Source: Spodoptera frugiperda (taxonomy: Eukaryota > Arthropoda > Insecta > Lepidoptera > Noctuidae). From it: DNA of 64,000 nt. Numbering within the stretch: the stretch's first letter is position 1; the number at the start of each line of letters is the position of its first letter. The stretch spans positions 6,572,001 to 6,636,000 of the forward strand of contig NC_064220.1 of assembly GCF_023101765.2 (NCBI RefSeq). The letters are read 5' to 3'. Positions 22,371 to 33,144 of this stretch are shown piece after piece. Under the pieces are notes generated by a model. The model ran no database searches. It saw only the letters and a list, made by a program, of their open reading frames with translations, and was not told the origin of the DNA. The position numbers were made by a program, and so were the translations under genes.

Positions 22371-23640
22371 GATCTGTAGCCATGTTTATTGTAGGTAGGG
22401 CTTTGTTGTGTGAATTTAATGGCTTGCCTTCTAGGAGACGAATGGCTTGTGTATATTTCTGGTTCATATACATGGTTGTGGGTGTTGGAACGGTTATGTA
22501 ATTAAATATGATACGAACTTTTAAATTCGTTTTCTTAAGAAGTCTCTTTTTCAAAAATTCTTAGTCATTTTACGAAATTATATGACACAATAGTCTTAGC
22601 TGGTTTTATATGCAACAAAAGAAAGATAAGATTTATCTCAGGTAGCCATCACATAGCTATCGACATTACTGTATGTAATGTCATGTATTTATTGGTTATT
22701 GAGTAAAAGATACTAAGAACAATCTTCAGTTGGTGGTTAATGCTCAAACCTTCTCTGTGTGAGAAGAGACCTTTTATCAGCAGCACTTATAGGCTGTTGA
22801 TGAAGTAACCTGAATCTGCCGCAGCTAGCAACTCATTTCCAGAGAAGACTGACAAGAATCTACATTTAGAACCATTTTTGACGACAGATTACAAAACGCT
22901 ATACAAACAAAAAGTCTTATTTAAACAAACTCAACATGTAAAGTACTAAAACGTTCCAGCAGGTAAAAATATGTGCTCATATTAACATAAAACATATTAA
23001 AGTGTAGCCAGATAAATAGCTGCAGGGTTTATGCTGTTCAGCAATTACTCCTCGCTGACGTAATTATGGAGGCAGTGGTCGTGTGGAAGGATTACCATCA
23101 TGAGTTACTCTGGAGATTTGTTCTTATTTAAGTAAATTGGAGACAAATTGCTGAGGGGATTCGTGTGTGGTTTGAGTTAGAAGAGGGAGCGGGCTAGTGT
23201 TTTATAATTGCCAAATTATTTGATTGTTGAGGTTGCTTTTCCAACAGAGATGTGCTATGTAGCTATGCTACGAAGATGTAATAGCTTAGCTGTGAAACTA
23301 TGTGACCGTTTCCACTGATACTAAGCTATGTAGCTGTGCGAGGAAGATGCGGAACTCGAGTTTGCGATGTTCTGATAGTAGGGAAGCCAGCCATAGTATG
23401 CATCTTTCCACATACAAAAAAAAAAGTTAGTTGAGTCCATTTTCACTAATGCTAAGCTATGTGTACCAATGAATATGATTGGTGGAAGCCAAACGCATCC
23501 ACAGCAACGTAGCATAGCACATCTCTGGCAGAAAAACATCCGTATTGTAACCGGTTTATTTGATAGTTTAAGGTTCCTAGTACGCCTTTGAGAGACTACC
23601 ATTTATACTGTAGCTGTACCTTAATTAATATCGTTTCTAC
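22371..23640. other. Gene-free stretch with one family E scrap
   Basis: A minus-strand family E fragment lies at 22733-22803 (GTGAGAAGAGACCTTTTATC, then AGGCTGTTGATG). Two GAGATGTGCTATG / CATAGCACATCTC words near 23247 and 23514 bracket a loosely inverted segment. No gene was seen. Confidence 0.4.
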
Positions 23641-23700
23641 TTCAAATCAAATCAAATCAGCTTTATTGTGGACCATAGACTTATAAATGTTTCACTGAAA
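23641..23700 (-). repeat. (AAATC)n retroposon tail remnant
   Basis: CAAATCAAATCAAATCAGCT next to TTTATTG resembles the short-repeat 3' tails of insect LINEs. Little else remains. Confidence 0.4.
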
Positions 23701-23761
23701 AACCATGACAAACTAACAAATAAAACCACTAGTTTAATAAATAGTAAACAATCTATAAATA

Positions 23762-24614
23762 TAAGTTTTTAAACTGACATGGTCACTAACACTATTATTA
23801 GAACTTATTACGGGATATTTACCATGTTTATTTAATTTGGCGAGTTTCCGATATTTCGGCACTGTTGCAAGCGCCATTATCACGGATTAACTGGAGTAAA
23901 TGCGGGTGGGTGTTCACGAGCAGACAAATCGGTCTACCCGCTTTCTCGTTCGTTTCTTGCTGACATCACTAACACCACTGCCATTGTCACTTGTAACTCG
24001 GTTTAACTCTCGACACACAAAACTAAAGTGGACTGTAGCTGTGGCAAATCATATATCGGTCAGACTAAGCGTACTGTGGCTTGTAGAATTTCTGAGCATA
24101 TCAGAGCGGTGAAAAACAACGACGCACAAAAATCCGCTATAGCTCAACACATCTTGGAGGCTGGATCAAACCACTGGATTGAGTTACATAACCCGCAAGT
24201 TATCTCGACAGAACGCCACTATATACCTAGACTGGTAAGAGAAGCGATTGAGATAACCAAGTACAAAAACTTCAACCGGGAGGATGGGTTTCAACTGTCG
24301 AGGGCTTGGAATCCAGTGGTCCAACTGTGTAAAACCCGAAAAAGTGCCAAGAAAGAAAAAAGTTCGCGAGCGGACACAGTGAGTTTTGTGTGTCGAGAGT
24401 TAAACCGAGTTACAAGTGACAATGGTAGTGGTGTTAGTGATGTCAGCAAGAAACGAACGAGAAAGCGGGTAGACCGATTTGTCTGCTCGTGAACACCCAC
24501 CCGCATTTACTCCAGTTAATCCGTGATAATGGCGCTTGCAACAGTGCCGAAATATCGGAAACTCGCCAAATTAAATAAACATGGTAAATATCCCGTAATA
24601 AGTTCTAATAATAG
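23762..24614 (+). mobile_element. Penelope-like element with inverted terminal repeats
   Basis: A 12-bp target duplication AATCTATAAATA flanks it (23750-23761 and 24615-24626). The terminal repeats at 23793-24024 and 24382-24613 are 232 bp each, inverted, with one mismatch seen. A 31-base extension (23762-23792) lies outside the left repeat only, as known for Penelope elements. Between them is the 3' end of the Penelope ORF. The body is 5'-truncated, losing the reverse transcriptase. The near-identity of the repeats and the clean target duplication indicate a young insertion. Confidence 0.85.
24028..24492 (+). CDS. Penelope-like GIY-YIG endonuclease fragment
   Basis: This is the C-terminal piece of a Penelope-type polyprotein. 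Its start at 24028 is only the first ATG of the open frame; the protein would originally continue upstream into the reverse transcriptase, now deleted. In-frame codons before the ATG (TKV) are terminal-repeat sequence. The motif CSCGKSYIGQTKRTVACRIS at residues about 3-22 is the Penelope form of the GIY-YIG nuclease start, with the conserved Cys-Cys pair, YIGQT and Arg. EHIRAVKN and AIAQHILEAGSNHWI follow, then REAIEITKYKNFNREDG, which carries the expected Glu (REAIEI). From about residue 118 the frame runs into the right terminal repeat and stops. In an active element this domain nicks target DNA for priming. Here it is a truncated relic of a recent copy and cannot make a working transposon. 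Confidence 0.8.
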   Translation: MDCSCGKSYIGQTKRTVACRISEHIRAVKNNDAQKSAIAQHILEAGSNHWIELHNPQVISTERHYIPRLVREAIEITKYKNFNREDGFQLSRAWNPVVQLCKTRKSAKKEKSSRADTVSFVCRELNRVTSDNGSGVSDVSKKRTRKRVDRFVCS

Positions 24615-24626
24615 AATCTATAAATA

Positions 24627-25608
24627 CTCGTATAAAACTCAAAGCGGCGCGGATTGAAACTTTCAGCGGGTTTCAATAAATGGAGATACAGTTTGCAAAG
24701 GGATTTCAAACTTTAAATTAATATGTTAATGTTTTCAATAACTAGTTTGTTTGTACGTATATTTATGTGTATATTATTTAAGTGCACATAGAAATGTAGT
24801 TTTAAGGTATAAGAGGAATGTAGGTTTTAGGTTAGTGTCGGTTTAGAAAATGGTTTTCTATTTTCAGTTAATTAATGGAAATCTATCTGTAAAATGATTT
24901 TTGTTATATCTTGAACACATTCTACTTATTGTTACATCTTCAAACAGCCTGTAACTTGCTCCAAACTCCAGAAATTAAGAGACTTTCTCCATCATAATTA
25001 TCCACATGTGGAATTATGTATTTATTAACAAAATTATCAGTAGCTCCGCATAATACACAATTTCAGACTTCATGCTATTACTAATAATACTTTGTTCGAC
25101 TAGGAAATCGAACCACTACATACTATTACCGTTAGTATTTTTACCGACTCCGAAATCGAACCCAAACATCATTGCTTGGCATTCAAACTTATGACCGAAT
25201 GCAACGAAGCAATCAACACAGAATGCTATCTAATGCCGTCACTATCTATTCTCCTTTTATTCATTTAAACTTTTGTGATCTATGCAGTGAACCTGGTATC
25301 TAGATTTATGTCATAACATTTTCTTATACAAGAACACAAATTGTGATAGTATATAGTATATGATACCTATTCTTATGATATTATTGTCATTTGTGATGTT
25401 AGATCATAATAATACATGGTATTAAGTAATTCTTTTAATGTTCCATATTTAGTATTTGGGAGTAGATTATATTTGGAAATAGTTTAGTTATGATTAATAA
25501 TTATTTTGTTACTATGGACATTGTTGATAATATCATAAAGTAAGATTAAACATTATACTTAGATAGTTTGCGTTCAACACTGGGTCAAGCAAAGTGTAAC
25601 TAAGGTTA
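24627..25608. other. Gene-free AT-rich stretch
   Basis: No gene or strong repeat was seen. Confidence 0.45.
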
Positions 25609-25781
25609 ACTTTCTATTCACGTTGCGTCAATTGACGAATGCATGCATGCGTCAAAAATGATAAACGGATTTTGCCGCTTCTAAGCAAAATACAGCAAAA
25701 AGCATTTGTCATTTGTAGGCCGTATTGTTTGTGAAGGATGCATGCATTCGTCAAATAACGCAACGTGGACAGTTAGTTACC
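25609..25781. mobile_element. MITE with ATGCAT-rich inverted ends
   Basis: The arms 25619-25648 and 25738-25767 are inverted with two mismatches in 30 (CACGTTGCGTCA, then GACGAATGCATGCAT). Outer bases GTTAACTTTC and GGACAGTTAGTTAC extend the similarity weakly. There is no coding capacity. Confidence 0.6.
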
Positions 25782-25861
25782 CTTATACCTATATATCTTG
25801 ACACTCTCAAACTGTATAACTGCGGTACCTAAATAGAAAATTACGAAGAGGTTACATATCT

Positions 25862-26169
25862 TTTGACTTTTTGACTGCCTCGTTGGTCGAGTGGTCGCAA
25901 GTGCGACTGCCGAACTAGGGGTCTCGGGTTCGATTCCCGGGTCGGGCAAAGTATTACTGGGCTTTTTTCGGATTTTCGAAAATTTCTCGGTAGTAGCACG
26001 GAGTCTGAAATTGTGTCCAGGATATGGCAATAGGCTCACCCCCTATTACATGGGACTTTAACACAAAAATGGTGAAAAGTGGGTGTACATTGTATAGCGG
26101 CATTACGTGCCGTAATGTGCACCTCTGCCTACCCCTTCGGGGATAAAAGGTGTGAAGTTGTGTGTGTGT
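25862..26169 (+). mobile_element. Full-length family B tRNA-derived SINE
   Basis: An 11-bp target duplication GTTACATATCT flanks it (25851-25861 and 26170-26180). The head has an A-box-like TGGTCGAGTGG at 25884-25894 and a B-box-like GGTTCGATTCC at 25927-25937, the internal RNA polymerase III promoter layout. A unique body follows (TTTTCGAAAATTTCTCGGTA, then CATGGGACTT and CTCTGCCTACCCCTTCGGGG). It ends in a (TG)n run rather than poly(A). It is the reference copy for the other family B pieces here. Confidence 0.85.
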
Positions 26170-26475
26170 GTGTTACATATCTACTTAATAGGTCGTATCC
26201 TGGCCAAGCTTGTGAATGTATCAGCTAGGTTATATCGCCCATTACAGAAGACACGCACTGTAACCACACCTCTACTTACCTATGTAAATAGACAAAGCAA
26301 TTCTGACCTTTATCATATTCTGTGTGAACAGATTATGATAAAGGCCAGACAAGCGTCGTAGGCGTAGACATAGCATAGACGCCGCGTTTACGCTCAATAA
26401 TTATTAATATTATGTAACATAAATTTTCTTATTTAATTACGTACATACATTACCACCTTATAATATATTAAAGTA

Positions 26476-26619
26476 CCCCTTTTGACCGGTAAAAATCATT
26501 CAATGTCTTCTCTTGTCGAGGATGAGACGAGAGGGAGTGTCACACTCATACTGACTAAAAACCACTCAGTTCCTATTCCTGCTCTTCGAGCCCTGGTAAC
26601 CCGCTAGGTAGTCTGCAGC
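26476..26619 (-). mobile_element. Family A retroposon with target-site duplication
   Basis: ATATTAAAGTA is repeated at 26465-26475 and 26620-26630 (11 bp). The body is diverged but complete to CTAGGTAGTCTGCAG. Confidence 0.8.
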
Positions 26620-26639
26620 ATATTAAAGTAGCTGCATTC

Positions 26640-26795
26640 TTTTTTTTTTTTTTTCAGGGGGGAAAATCATCCAATGACTTCTCTCGCTAGGGCAAAGCGA
26701 GAGGGAGTGTCAGACTCTTACTGACTAAAAACCACCCCGTTCCTACTCCTGCTTGTCGAGCCGGAGCCCCGGTAAACCCGCTAGGTAGTCCGCAG
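26640..26795 (-). mobile_element. Family A retroposon
   Basis: A poly(T) run of 15 is followed by CAGGGGGGAAAATCATCCAA, ending CTAGGTAGTCCGCAG. It lies ten bases from another family A copy in the same orientation and is less diverged. Confidence 0.85.
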
Positions 26796-27896
26796 AGCTA
26801 GAATCGTCTCCTAAGTCTTGGGTGCGTTTACAATCATACAATAACACGTCTAGTTTAGACCAGGAACCATTTTTTAGATTACACATCACAGTTGTTTCTT
26901 GTATCAATTTCGCAGTTGGAAATAGTGTAATTGAGTTTTCAGATTATCAAATACACGAGTAGATAGATATTCACTAGTCAATGGCACTTCTGTTTACACC
27001 TAGGAGGAACAACAGGTGTGATTTTCTAGTACAAATATTTTCCATAACTCACAATACTACTTATCCCACTCTAAGAATCACGTACTTAGTCATTAACGGC
27101 TCGTGGCCGGTGTCAGGCACCCCCCAATTAATGGCCACCGTCCCCCCCTGACGACTTTCCGATATCCGCTATTAGGCACTTGCGTACGCATCCGATATTA
27201 GGCGCCCGAAAACATGATCATTTACTTGTAAATGTTTTAATAATGTTGCAAGAATGGTAAAATGGTAGGTTTTTCATTAAGACATGAAAATTCATTGATA
27301 ACTTAATTCTACATATTGTTGTTTGTGACTTACTTACGGCGCATTCAAGTCAATTTTGACACATTTTGTATGGAGCTTATGTCAAAATTCTACCTCTGGT
27401 AGGCAAATCTACCGATAGGTAGTTGATTGGAATGAATTATATTAATGTGATAACACCTACGTACCATTCGCCAGTTATGTTATGTGTTACATAATCCCAT
27501 GCAATAGTTTTTAATGAAAACTACATTTGTTACTGAGAAAAAATGCCTTCGAAATATTTACTCTCTCTTCAGTACCTCTTTCCATTCAAGTAACAATTAT
27601 GACCATTTCATAAACATGACCGTCTTTTCACGAGTCCAAGAGTTCCAAGTTAATAAATACAGTCATTCAGTGTAACGTTTCAGTATTTTCTTTCAGGCAG
27701 TTGTGCTGCAGTGTCATTAGGCAGACGCCCAAATATTTAGCTCCTTACTTTTTATTGTAGCTTTATATCGGATATGCTCTCAAAACTGTGGCGCCTCTTA
27801 TTACTTTTACATTAGGTAAGATGTAGGTGGTAGTATTTTTAAAACAATTCTGGCAAAAGATGAAAGAATTTTTAAAGAAAATGTTTTGAAGTTAAG
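26796..27896. other. Gene-free stretch with a GC-rich patch
   Basis: 27090-27215 is unusually GC-rich with C runs (CACCCCCCAATT, CCGTCCCCCCCTGACG) and repeats CCGATAT(C/T)(C/A)G-like words twice (TTCCGATATCCGCTATTAGG and CATCCGATATTAGGCGCC). No gene was recognised. Confidence 0.4.
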
Positions 27897-27910
27897 GAGA
27901 AAACTAGTAT

Positions 27911-28091
27911 TTTTTTTAAGGAAGAAAATCCTTCAATAACTTTTCCCGCCCTAGGTGAGGCCAGAAAGAGTGTCAGACCCTTACTGACTAAAAACCACCC
28001 CGTTCCTACTCCTGCTTTTCTAGCCAGAGCCCCGGTAAACCTGCTAGGTAGTCCGCAGCTCCGGATCAGGCGTCAGCCCTACTGGGCCCCT
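27911..28091 (-). mobile_element. Family A retroposon with 14-bp target duplication
   Basis: GAGAAAACTAGTAT is present exactly at 27897-27910 and 28092-28105. The poly(T) side is directly at the left duplication and GGGCCC near the right one, so target-primed insertion on the minus strand is clear. Confidence 0.9.
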
Positions 28092-28105
28092 GAGAAAACT
28101 AGTAT

Positions 28106-28442
28106 GGAAGTGATATTTGACCCATACATTTTTATGTCAATGAAAACTTTCTCACCACACATTTGTAAACTAAATCCATTACCTTCGTACTTCAAGCAAA
28201 AAATGTCCGTTTCAATAAAGAAATTCGGGCTAATAATAAAACTAATTGCAAGAAATATTTTTACGAACACATAACATTGTTTTATGGCCGTTGGAGGCCT
28301 TCATGCTACGAACGTTGTGGTAGACAATAAGCCCATATCCTGAGTCTTGCAAGGACCATGTAATTGGAAGTCCAAGTTACAAGCGGTTAGACCGTCAAAT
28401 CGCTTCAAAATAATCTTGAACTTTTTGAGCCATGTGGTGTCA
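28106..28442. other. Gene-free stretch
   Basis: Nothing recognisable was seen. Confidence 0.4.
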
Positions 28443-28873
28443 CATCAACAGCCTATAGGTGGCCACTACTGACCAAATGCCTCTTCTCACACAGAGAAGG
28501 TGAGCATTACTCACCACGCTTGCTCAATGCGGGTTGGCGATAAATTTTAAACTTATAATTAGCAATTACAAGCCCAGATTTCCTGACGATCTTTTCCTTC
28601 ACCGTTTGTCAGTGTATCGAATAATCTTAGAAAGTACATGTAACTCGGAAAAAGTAGCATTAGTACTTGTCGTAGCCGCGACCTTACACATGAGGGACGG
28701 GCGTCAGAGACCTCTAGGCCACTACGTCTCCCATTTACGAGAACCAGTAGCCCTTTCTGATAAACCTGAACCTTTTAAACTACGATCTTAAACCTGGCAA
28801 GCGCGGGGATCCTGACAAACCTTATGTAGAAGAGGTCCATAGTTCAGCAGTGACTGTTGATGATGATGATGAT
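28443..28873 (+). mobile_element. Family E fragment joined to an RTE-type 3' tail
   Basis: CATCAACAGCCTATAGGTGG and GAGCATTACTCACCACGCTT start a family E copy. From about 28815, GAAGAGGTCCATAGTTCAGC then (GAT)n is the RTE-type LINE tail. The two may be one element or a nested pair. Confidence 0.55.
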
Positions 28874-29671
28874 AAACTTCGAAGTGATGCGATTAGCTTT
28901 GCATGAGTTAAACCAAATACCAATTAATATTTTACGTTCAATAAAATCGCTGTACCCTTTAAACTTGAACCCGATATTGTTAGCAAACAATAATACGTAG
29001 GCGATCATGTTGAAAATAACAATGTAAGGATGTTCTTCTGTGTTCCTATACAGTCGAACACCTTACGTATTACGAACAGAACAGGGATATAAAGACAACA
29101 TAAAATCTGTTCATTTAAAATGGTTGAGAAATTCGCCATTAAATATTGATGGATTTTTCGATTTTTAAAATAGTAGTTCGTTCAAGAATTGATACCAAAG
29201 TGGAAACAAATCTAGGTAATTATAAATTTGAAAAAGCATATAAAACAACAAAAATATAATCACAAACTGACTGCTAGACAAACCATAAAATAGGCAACGC
29301 AATCCTCCCACTACTAACACAACACAATATCTATAAGAACTAAAACCCTCAATTCTCAGCTCCCAATATATTTCCCCCATCCAGTTCAGATACTCGGATA
29401 AAAATCAAACATATATTTTATTAGAACATTTTTCCGTTTTCCCTACCGCCTTCGTCGTAACCAGAGCGTTTGATCGACAAGGAAACGCCCAAACCCTTCA
29501 ATCGACTCAATAGAGCGAGTGATTCCGCGTTAAAATATCTATGTGTATCTATTTCGGGGGTAGATCCCGTAATCTTGTGTTGACGGGTTGCAAGCACACG
29601 TATTTGGGGACGTAGGAGCTACTGTTTATTCTCTTACCACCGGAATGAGAGTCATTTTTTTTTATTTTTAT
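28874..29671. other. Gene-free AT-rich stretch
   Basis: No gene or strong repeat was seen. Confidence 0.45.
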
Positions 29672-29867
29672 ACTTTGCCCCACATTAGGATTTTCTCCTG
29701 TGTCGTAGGTGCGTTTACAAACATACAATTTCACATGCACATGACACCCAGACCCGAAACAACAATTTGTGGATCACACAAAGAGTTACTCCGTGCGGGA
29801 ATCGAAACCGCTACCCGTTGCACGGCAGCCAGTTGCCCAGCCACCGCGCCAACCGTGCAGTCTAGTC
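29672..29867 (-). mobile_element. Family C tRNA-derived SINE
   Basis: On the minus strand it reads TGCACGGTTGGCGCGGTGGC at the head, a B-box decayed to GGTTTCGATTCC, and the 3' block CACAGGAGAAAATCCTAATG. Confidence 0.85.
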
Positions 29868-29970
29868 GATTTAATAGTTGCTTAACTCAGTACTTAGCAA
29901 TTGATTTCGGAACAAAGTCGTTACTCAGGAATAGTTTAAGTTATCATTAAATGTCTCTGTGTACAGTGCT
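29868..29970. mobile_element. Family F MITE
   Basis: TTTAATAGTTGCTTAA faces TTAAGTTATCATTAAA. The right end is CTCTGTGTACAG. The core TCGGAACAAAGTCGTTACTC is shared with the copies at 32396, 38833, 48275 and 60628. Confidence 0.6.
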
Positions 29971-31353
29971 ATGGGGGCTTTAGATCCACCATAATTTTCG
30001 ACATCGCTGTATACCCTCTTTGTTCGTTTAGTCTACATATATATGTATACCAAGAACTATTTCTTGGTCCCATTGTGATTAAAATACCAAGCACACTGGG
30101 TCAATGTTGTTATGGACAATTTCCTTATAGCACCGTAATACTTCTGCCCAATGTCTGGGTTGGATTTCAAGGTCATAATTGATTGGTGAAGACAATAAGA
30201 TATTTTTGGGAGACTAAGAAAGATCTTTGCAGTTATAAGCCTTAATGTAGATAGATTTAAAATGTCACAACACCAAGATAAAGGTAGTAAAATTCAAACC
30301 TAATTTCCCGAAAGGAATAACATAGCTTTTTCTAAGACTGTGCTAATATATAACCAAAGTACAAAGTACACTAAAAACAACAAAGAACATCTCCAAAAAA
30401 AGCGAAGGTCACGGGGACGATTTACATTTGGATAACAAATGGAAATCCACGAAAAAATACAATTGTTTATAATGCAGTATAGCTACCAGCCACTTCCTGT
30501 AGATAAGGGTCCTTTATTTTATGGTAATAGCCTTGGGGGACTCCCAAAACAAACTACGATAATAGGGTGATAATTTTGTAGGGGGGACGAAATATGTACA
30601 CTATAGAACTTTACCTGACCGTTATGGGGTTGTTCTTTTGACTAGTTAGCCTAACAGAACCAACAAATTGCTAATAAATATATATTTATACCTCGTTAGC
30701 TGTATCAAGTTGTCAAACGCTTTACTCAATTCCCGAATGCTTGCTGGTTAGTATTGTTTTTGACTGATTTTCTCTGTATATTGTTATGATTAGACTGTTC
30801 TATTTAATCGCCTCTGTGGCTTTTTGGGCATCCTCCTTTTTGATTCCTAATTACCACTTTAGTTAATCTTTCATCTGCATGAAGAGTCCATTGCAATTAG
30901 ATATGGTATCTTCAAATTGGTACCTTAGGGTCATTTATAATTATAGATTATAAACTGTCTCCATCTTAAGTTTAATTCTCCCATAATGGATAAGAATCAC
31001 ACTTAACTCCGATGTAATTTCCTTTTACTATCAAACATACCTCACAATTTGATTCAACGTACACATTGAGCTCGAATTGGAATGCACTAGTGCGTTGAAA
31101 CGCACAATATAGATAAAGCTACCGATGCCGTCCATCGCGGCGGATTAACTCTGACATATGTTGATGGTTGGGAAATTGAAGCCATTCGGATGGCAGATCG
31201 ATTTCACCAAACCTATGTTATAGTTACATGTTTAACAGACATTGGGCAGTAACATTTCTCTACCCGAGGGTCGAAAGAGTTGAGTAAGGGATTAGGTACA
31301 TATTGGACAAAGACAAGACAACAGCGCTTTTTAATAAATGTTTACCTTTTAAA
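29971..31353. other. Gene-free AT-rich stretch
   Basis: No gene or strong repeat was recognised. Confidence 0.45.
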
Positions 31354-31503
31354 GACTGCCTCGTTGGTCGAGTGGTCGCAAGTGCGACTGCCGAACAAGG
31401 GGTCTCGGGTTCGATAGAAAGTTTTACTGGGCTTTTTTCGGATTTTCGAAAATTTCTCGGTAGTAGCACGGAGTCTGGAATTGTGTCCAGGATATGGCAA
31501 TAG
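31354..31503 (+). mobile_element. Family B SINE, interrupted head
   Basis: The tRNA-like head is present, but the B-box is cut: GGGTTCGAT is followed directly by AGAAAGTTTTACTGGG, so the CCCGGGTCGGGC part is lost. It stops at ATGGCAATAG, where a family A copy begins shortly after. Confidence 0.8.
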
Positions 31504-31520
31504 TTTTGCACAACCCAACG

Positions 31521-31643
31521 GTTTACCGGTTCGAAGAGCAGTAGTAGGAGCGGAGTGGTTTTTAGTAATTAAGAGTCTGACACTCCCTTTTGCCTCACTC
31601 AAGGCGGAAGAAGTCATTGGATGATTTTTCTCCCTTGAAAAAA
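31521..31643 (+). mobile_element. Family A retroposon, short copy
   Basis: It runs from GTTTACCGGTTCGAAGAGCA to a short A-rich tail (GAAAAAAG). Confidence 0.75.
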
Positions 31644-32211
31644 GAAGAGGTCTACATTTCTTTTTATTATTTTTACAGAGACTTTCCACGAATTTTATTT
31701 TAGTTTTTTCTATTTAGTATATTTAGAATTATCTAAATCCAGTCTATCTATATGAAGATTATTTTTTCAATGTCTGGCTCTACTCTTTAAAAAACATTTT
31801 AAGCGAAAATATTAATATTATCACAACATATGGTTGAAAAGAATGAATGAATGAAACATATTTACTAAAAAAAACATGACTAAAATCAACAAAATCACGA
31901 TTCAGAGGATATTTTTCGTTGTCAGACAGAATATGAAAATGCAGCTGAAAAAACACCAAATAGATTTGTCCAAATAACCCTTTGGCTGCAAACTCAATCA
32001 TTTCAGTACATGACTGACCGAATACTGTTATTAATATCGGTTTAAATAAAAAAAGAGGGAGGGGTCAATACCCTCCCCCTCTCTGACCAAAGGGGATCAA
32101 AATGTGTGTACTATTACGTTGTTGGGCGATATCCAATGAATTTGTAGAATGATTAATAGATGGCGGCCATAATTTGAATGTCGTTTTTGACAAAGAAATA
32201 AATATATCTAA
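31644..32211. other. Gene-free AT-rich stretch
   Basis: Nothing recognisable was seen apart from a short purine/pyrimidine patch near 32050-32095. Confidence 0.45.
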
Positions 32212-32345
32212 TTAGAAATTATAAGCCCAGATTTCCTCGTGATGTTCTCCTACATCAATCCTAGTCAGTGGTGTCTAAATAAACTTGGAATCACATTGGT
32301 ACTTGCCGTGGGTAGGTTTCGAACTGGCATCCTTAAGCATGAGAA
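32212..32345 (+). mobile_element. Family E fragment
   Basis: AAATTATAAGCCCAGATTTC, GTCAGTGGTGTCTAAATAAA and CACATTGGTACTTGCCGTGG are present. The 5' part is missing. Confidence 0.55.
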
Positions 32346-32395
32346 GCGGACGTTTTAAACCTCCGATAGCCATACACTAGACTTTATACCTGACC

Positions 32396-32494
32396 GCCGT
32401 CAATCCTTTAATGGTTACTTAACAATTGTTTTCAGAACCAAATCGATACTAAGCATTAGTTTAAGTAACCATTAAATATCTCTGAGTACGGCAG
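32396..32494. mobile_element. Family F MITE
   Basis: TTTAATGGTTACTTAA faces TTAAGTAACCATTAAA as a perfect 16-bp inverted pair. The right terminus CTCTGAGTACGGCAGT is intact and the left terminus is missing. Confidence 0.7.
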
Positions 32495-32898
32495 TGACTC
32501 ATATTTTTTATAATATTCACGAGTATTCCCTACTCATCGCTTGTTTGTAGCAACTTCCCATTATTTTACTTCAATATCCTTATAAAACCCAAAACATGAT
32601 CTACAATGTAATATTTGGTTACTCAAAAGCCCCTTTCCTTTGTACGTTGGTCAAAAAACAATCCAGTAACGGAAGTTGCAGGAAATTGAAGCCTTCCACT
32701 GTACACAGATGTGGCTGAAAAAACGCATTTTTTTATGAAAAATTTGAATACAACGCTACGCATACGAAATAACAGAAGACGGGAAGGAAAAACATTTCAT
32801 TTCGTTACGGTACATGAATGGTGCTGGTGTACCTTTGTGCCTTGTTCCTATTGAAGTGATTGGCTCGGTGTTATTTGCTGGGAGTATCTATACTAACA
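32495..32898. other. Gene-free stretch
   Basis: Nothing recognisable was seen. Confidence 0.4.
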
Positions 32899-33100
32899 CT
32901 AGCTACTTCCGCGCGGTTTCACCCGCTCTGCTTAGCTCCTATTGGTCATAGCGTGTTTCATCATATCATGTTTTATAGCCTATAGCCTTTCTCGATAAAT
33001 GCACTATTCAACACAAAAAGAATTATTCAAATCGGATCAGTAGTTCCGGAGATTAACGCGTTCAAACAAATAAACTGTTCAGCTTTATAATCTAATATAT
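32899..33100 (-). mobile_element. Short Helitron with CTAG end
   Basis: The minus strand ends GGTGAAACCGCGCGGAAGTA then GCTAG. The inside has ATAGTGCATTTATCGAG-like blocks. It is paired with an inverted partner at 33145. Confidence 0.65.
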
Positions 33101-33144
33101 ACTTCGAGTACTAGATAGTGTTATTAGAGAAACACCTTTCTCTC

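Noticed and set aside
22207..22554. 115-codon minus-strand open frame
   Set aside because: It overlaps two tandem family G MITEs and shows no domain; the coding look comes from repeats.
25874..25948. tRNA-like gene with A and B boxes
   Set aside because: It is the head of a family B SINE flanked by an 11-bp target duplication, and the cloverleaf stems do not pair well.
29588..29950. 120-codon plus-strand open frame
   Set aside because: It runs through an antisense family C SINE. Similar peptides appear wherever that SINE lies in the same frame (for example 57974-58177).
31342..31689. 115-codon minus-strand open frame
   Set aside because: It is made of antisense family B and family A repeats.
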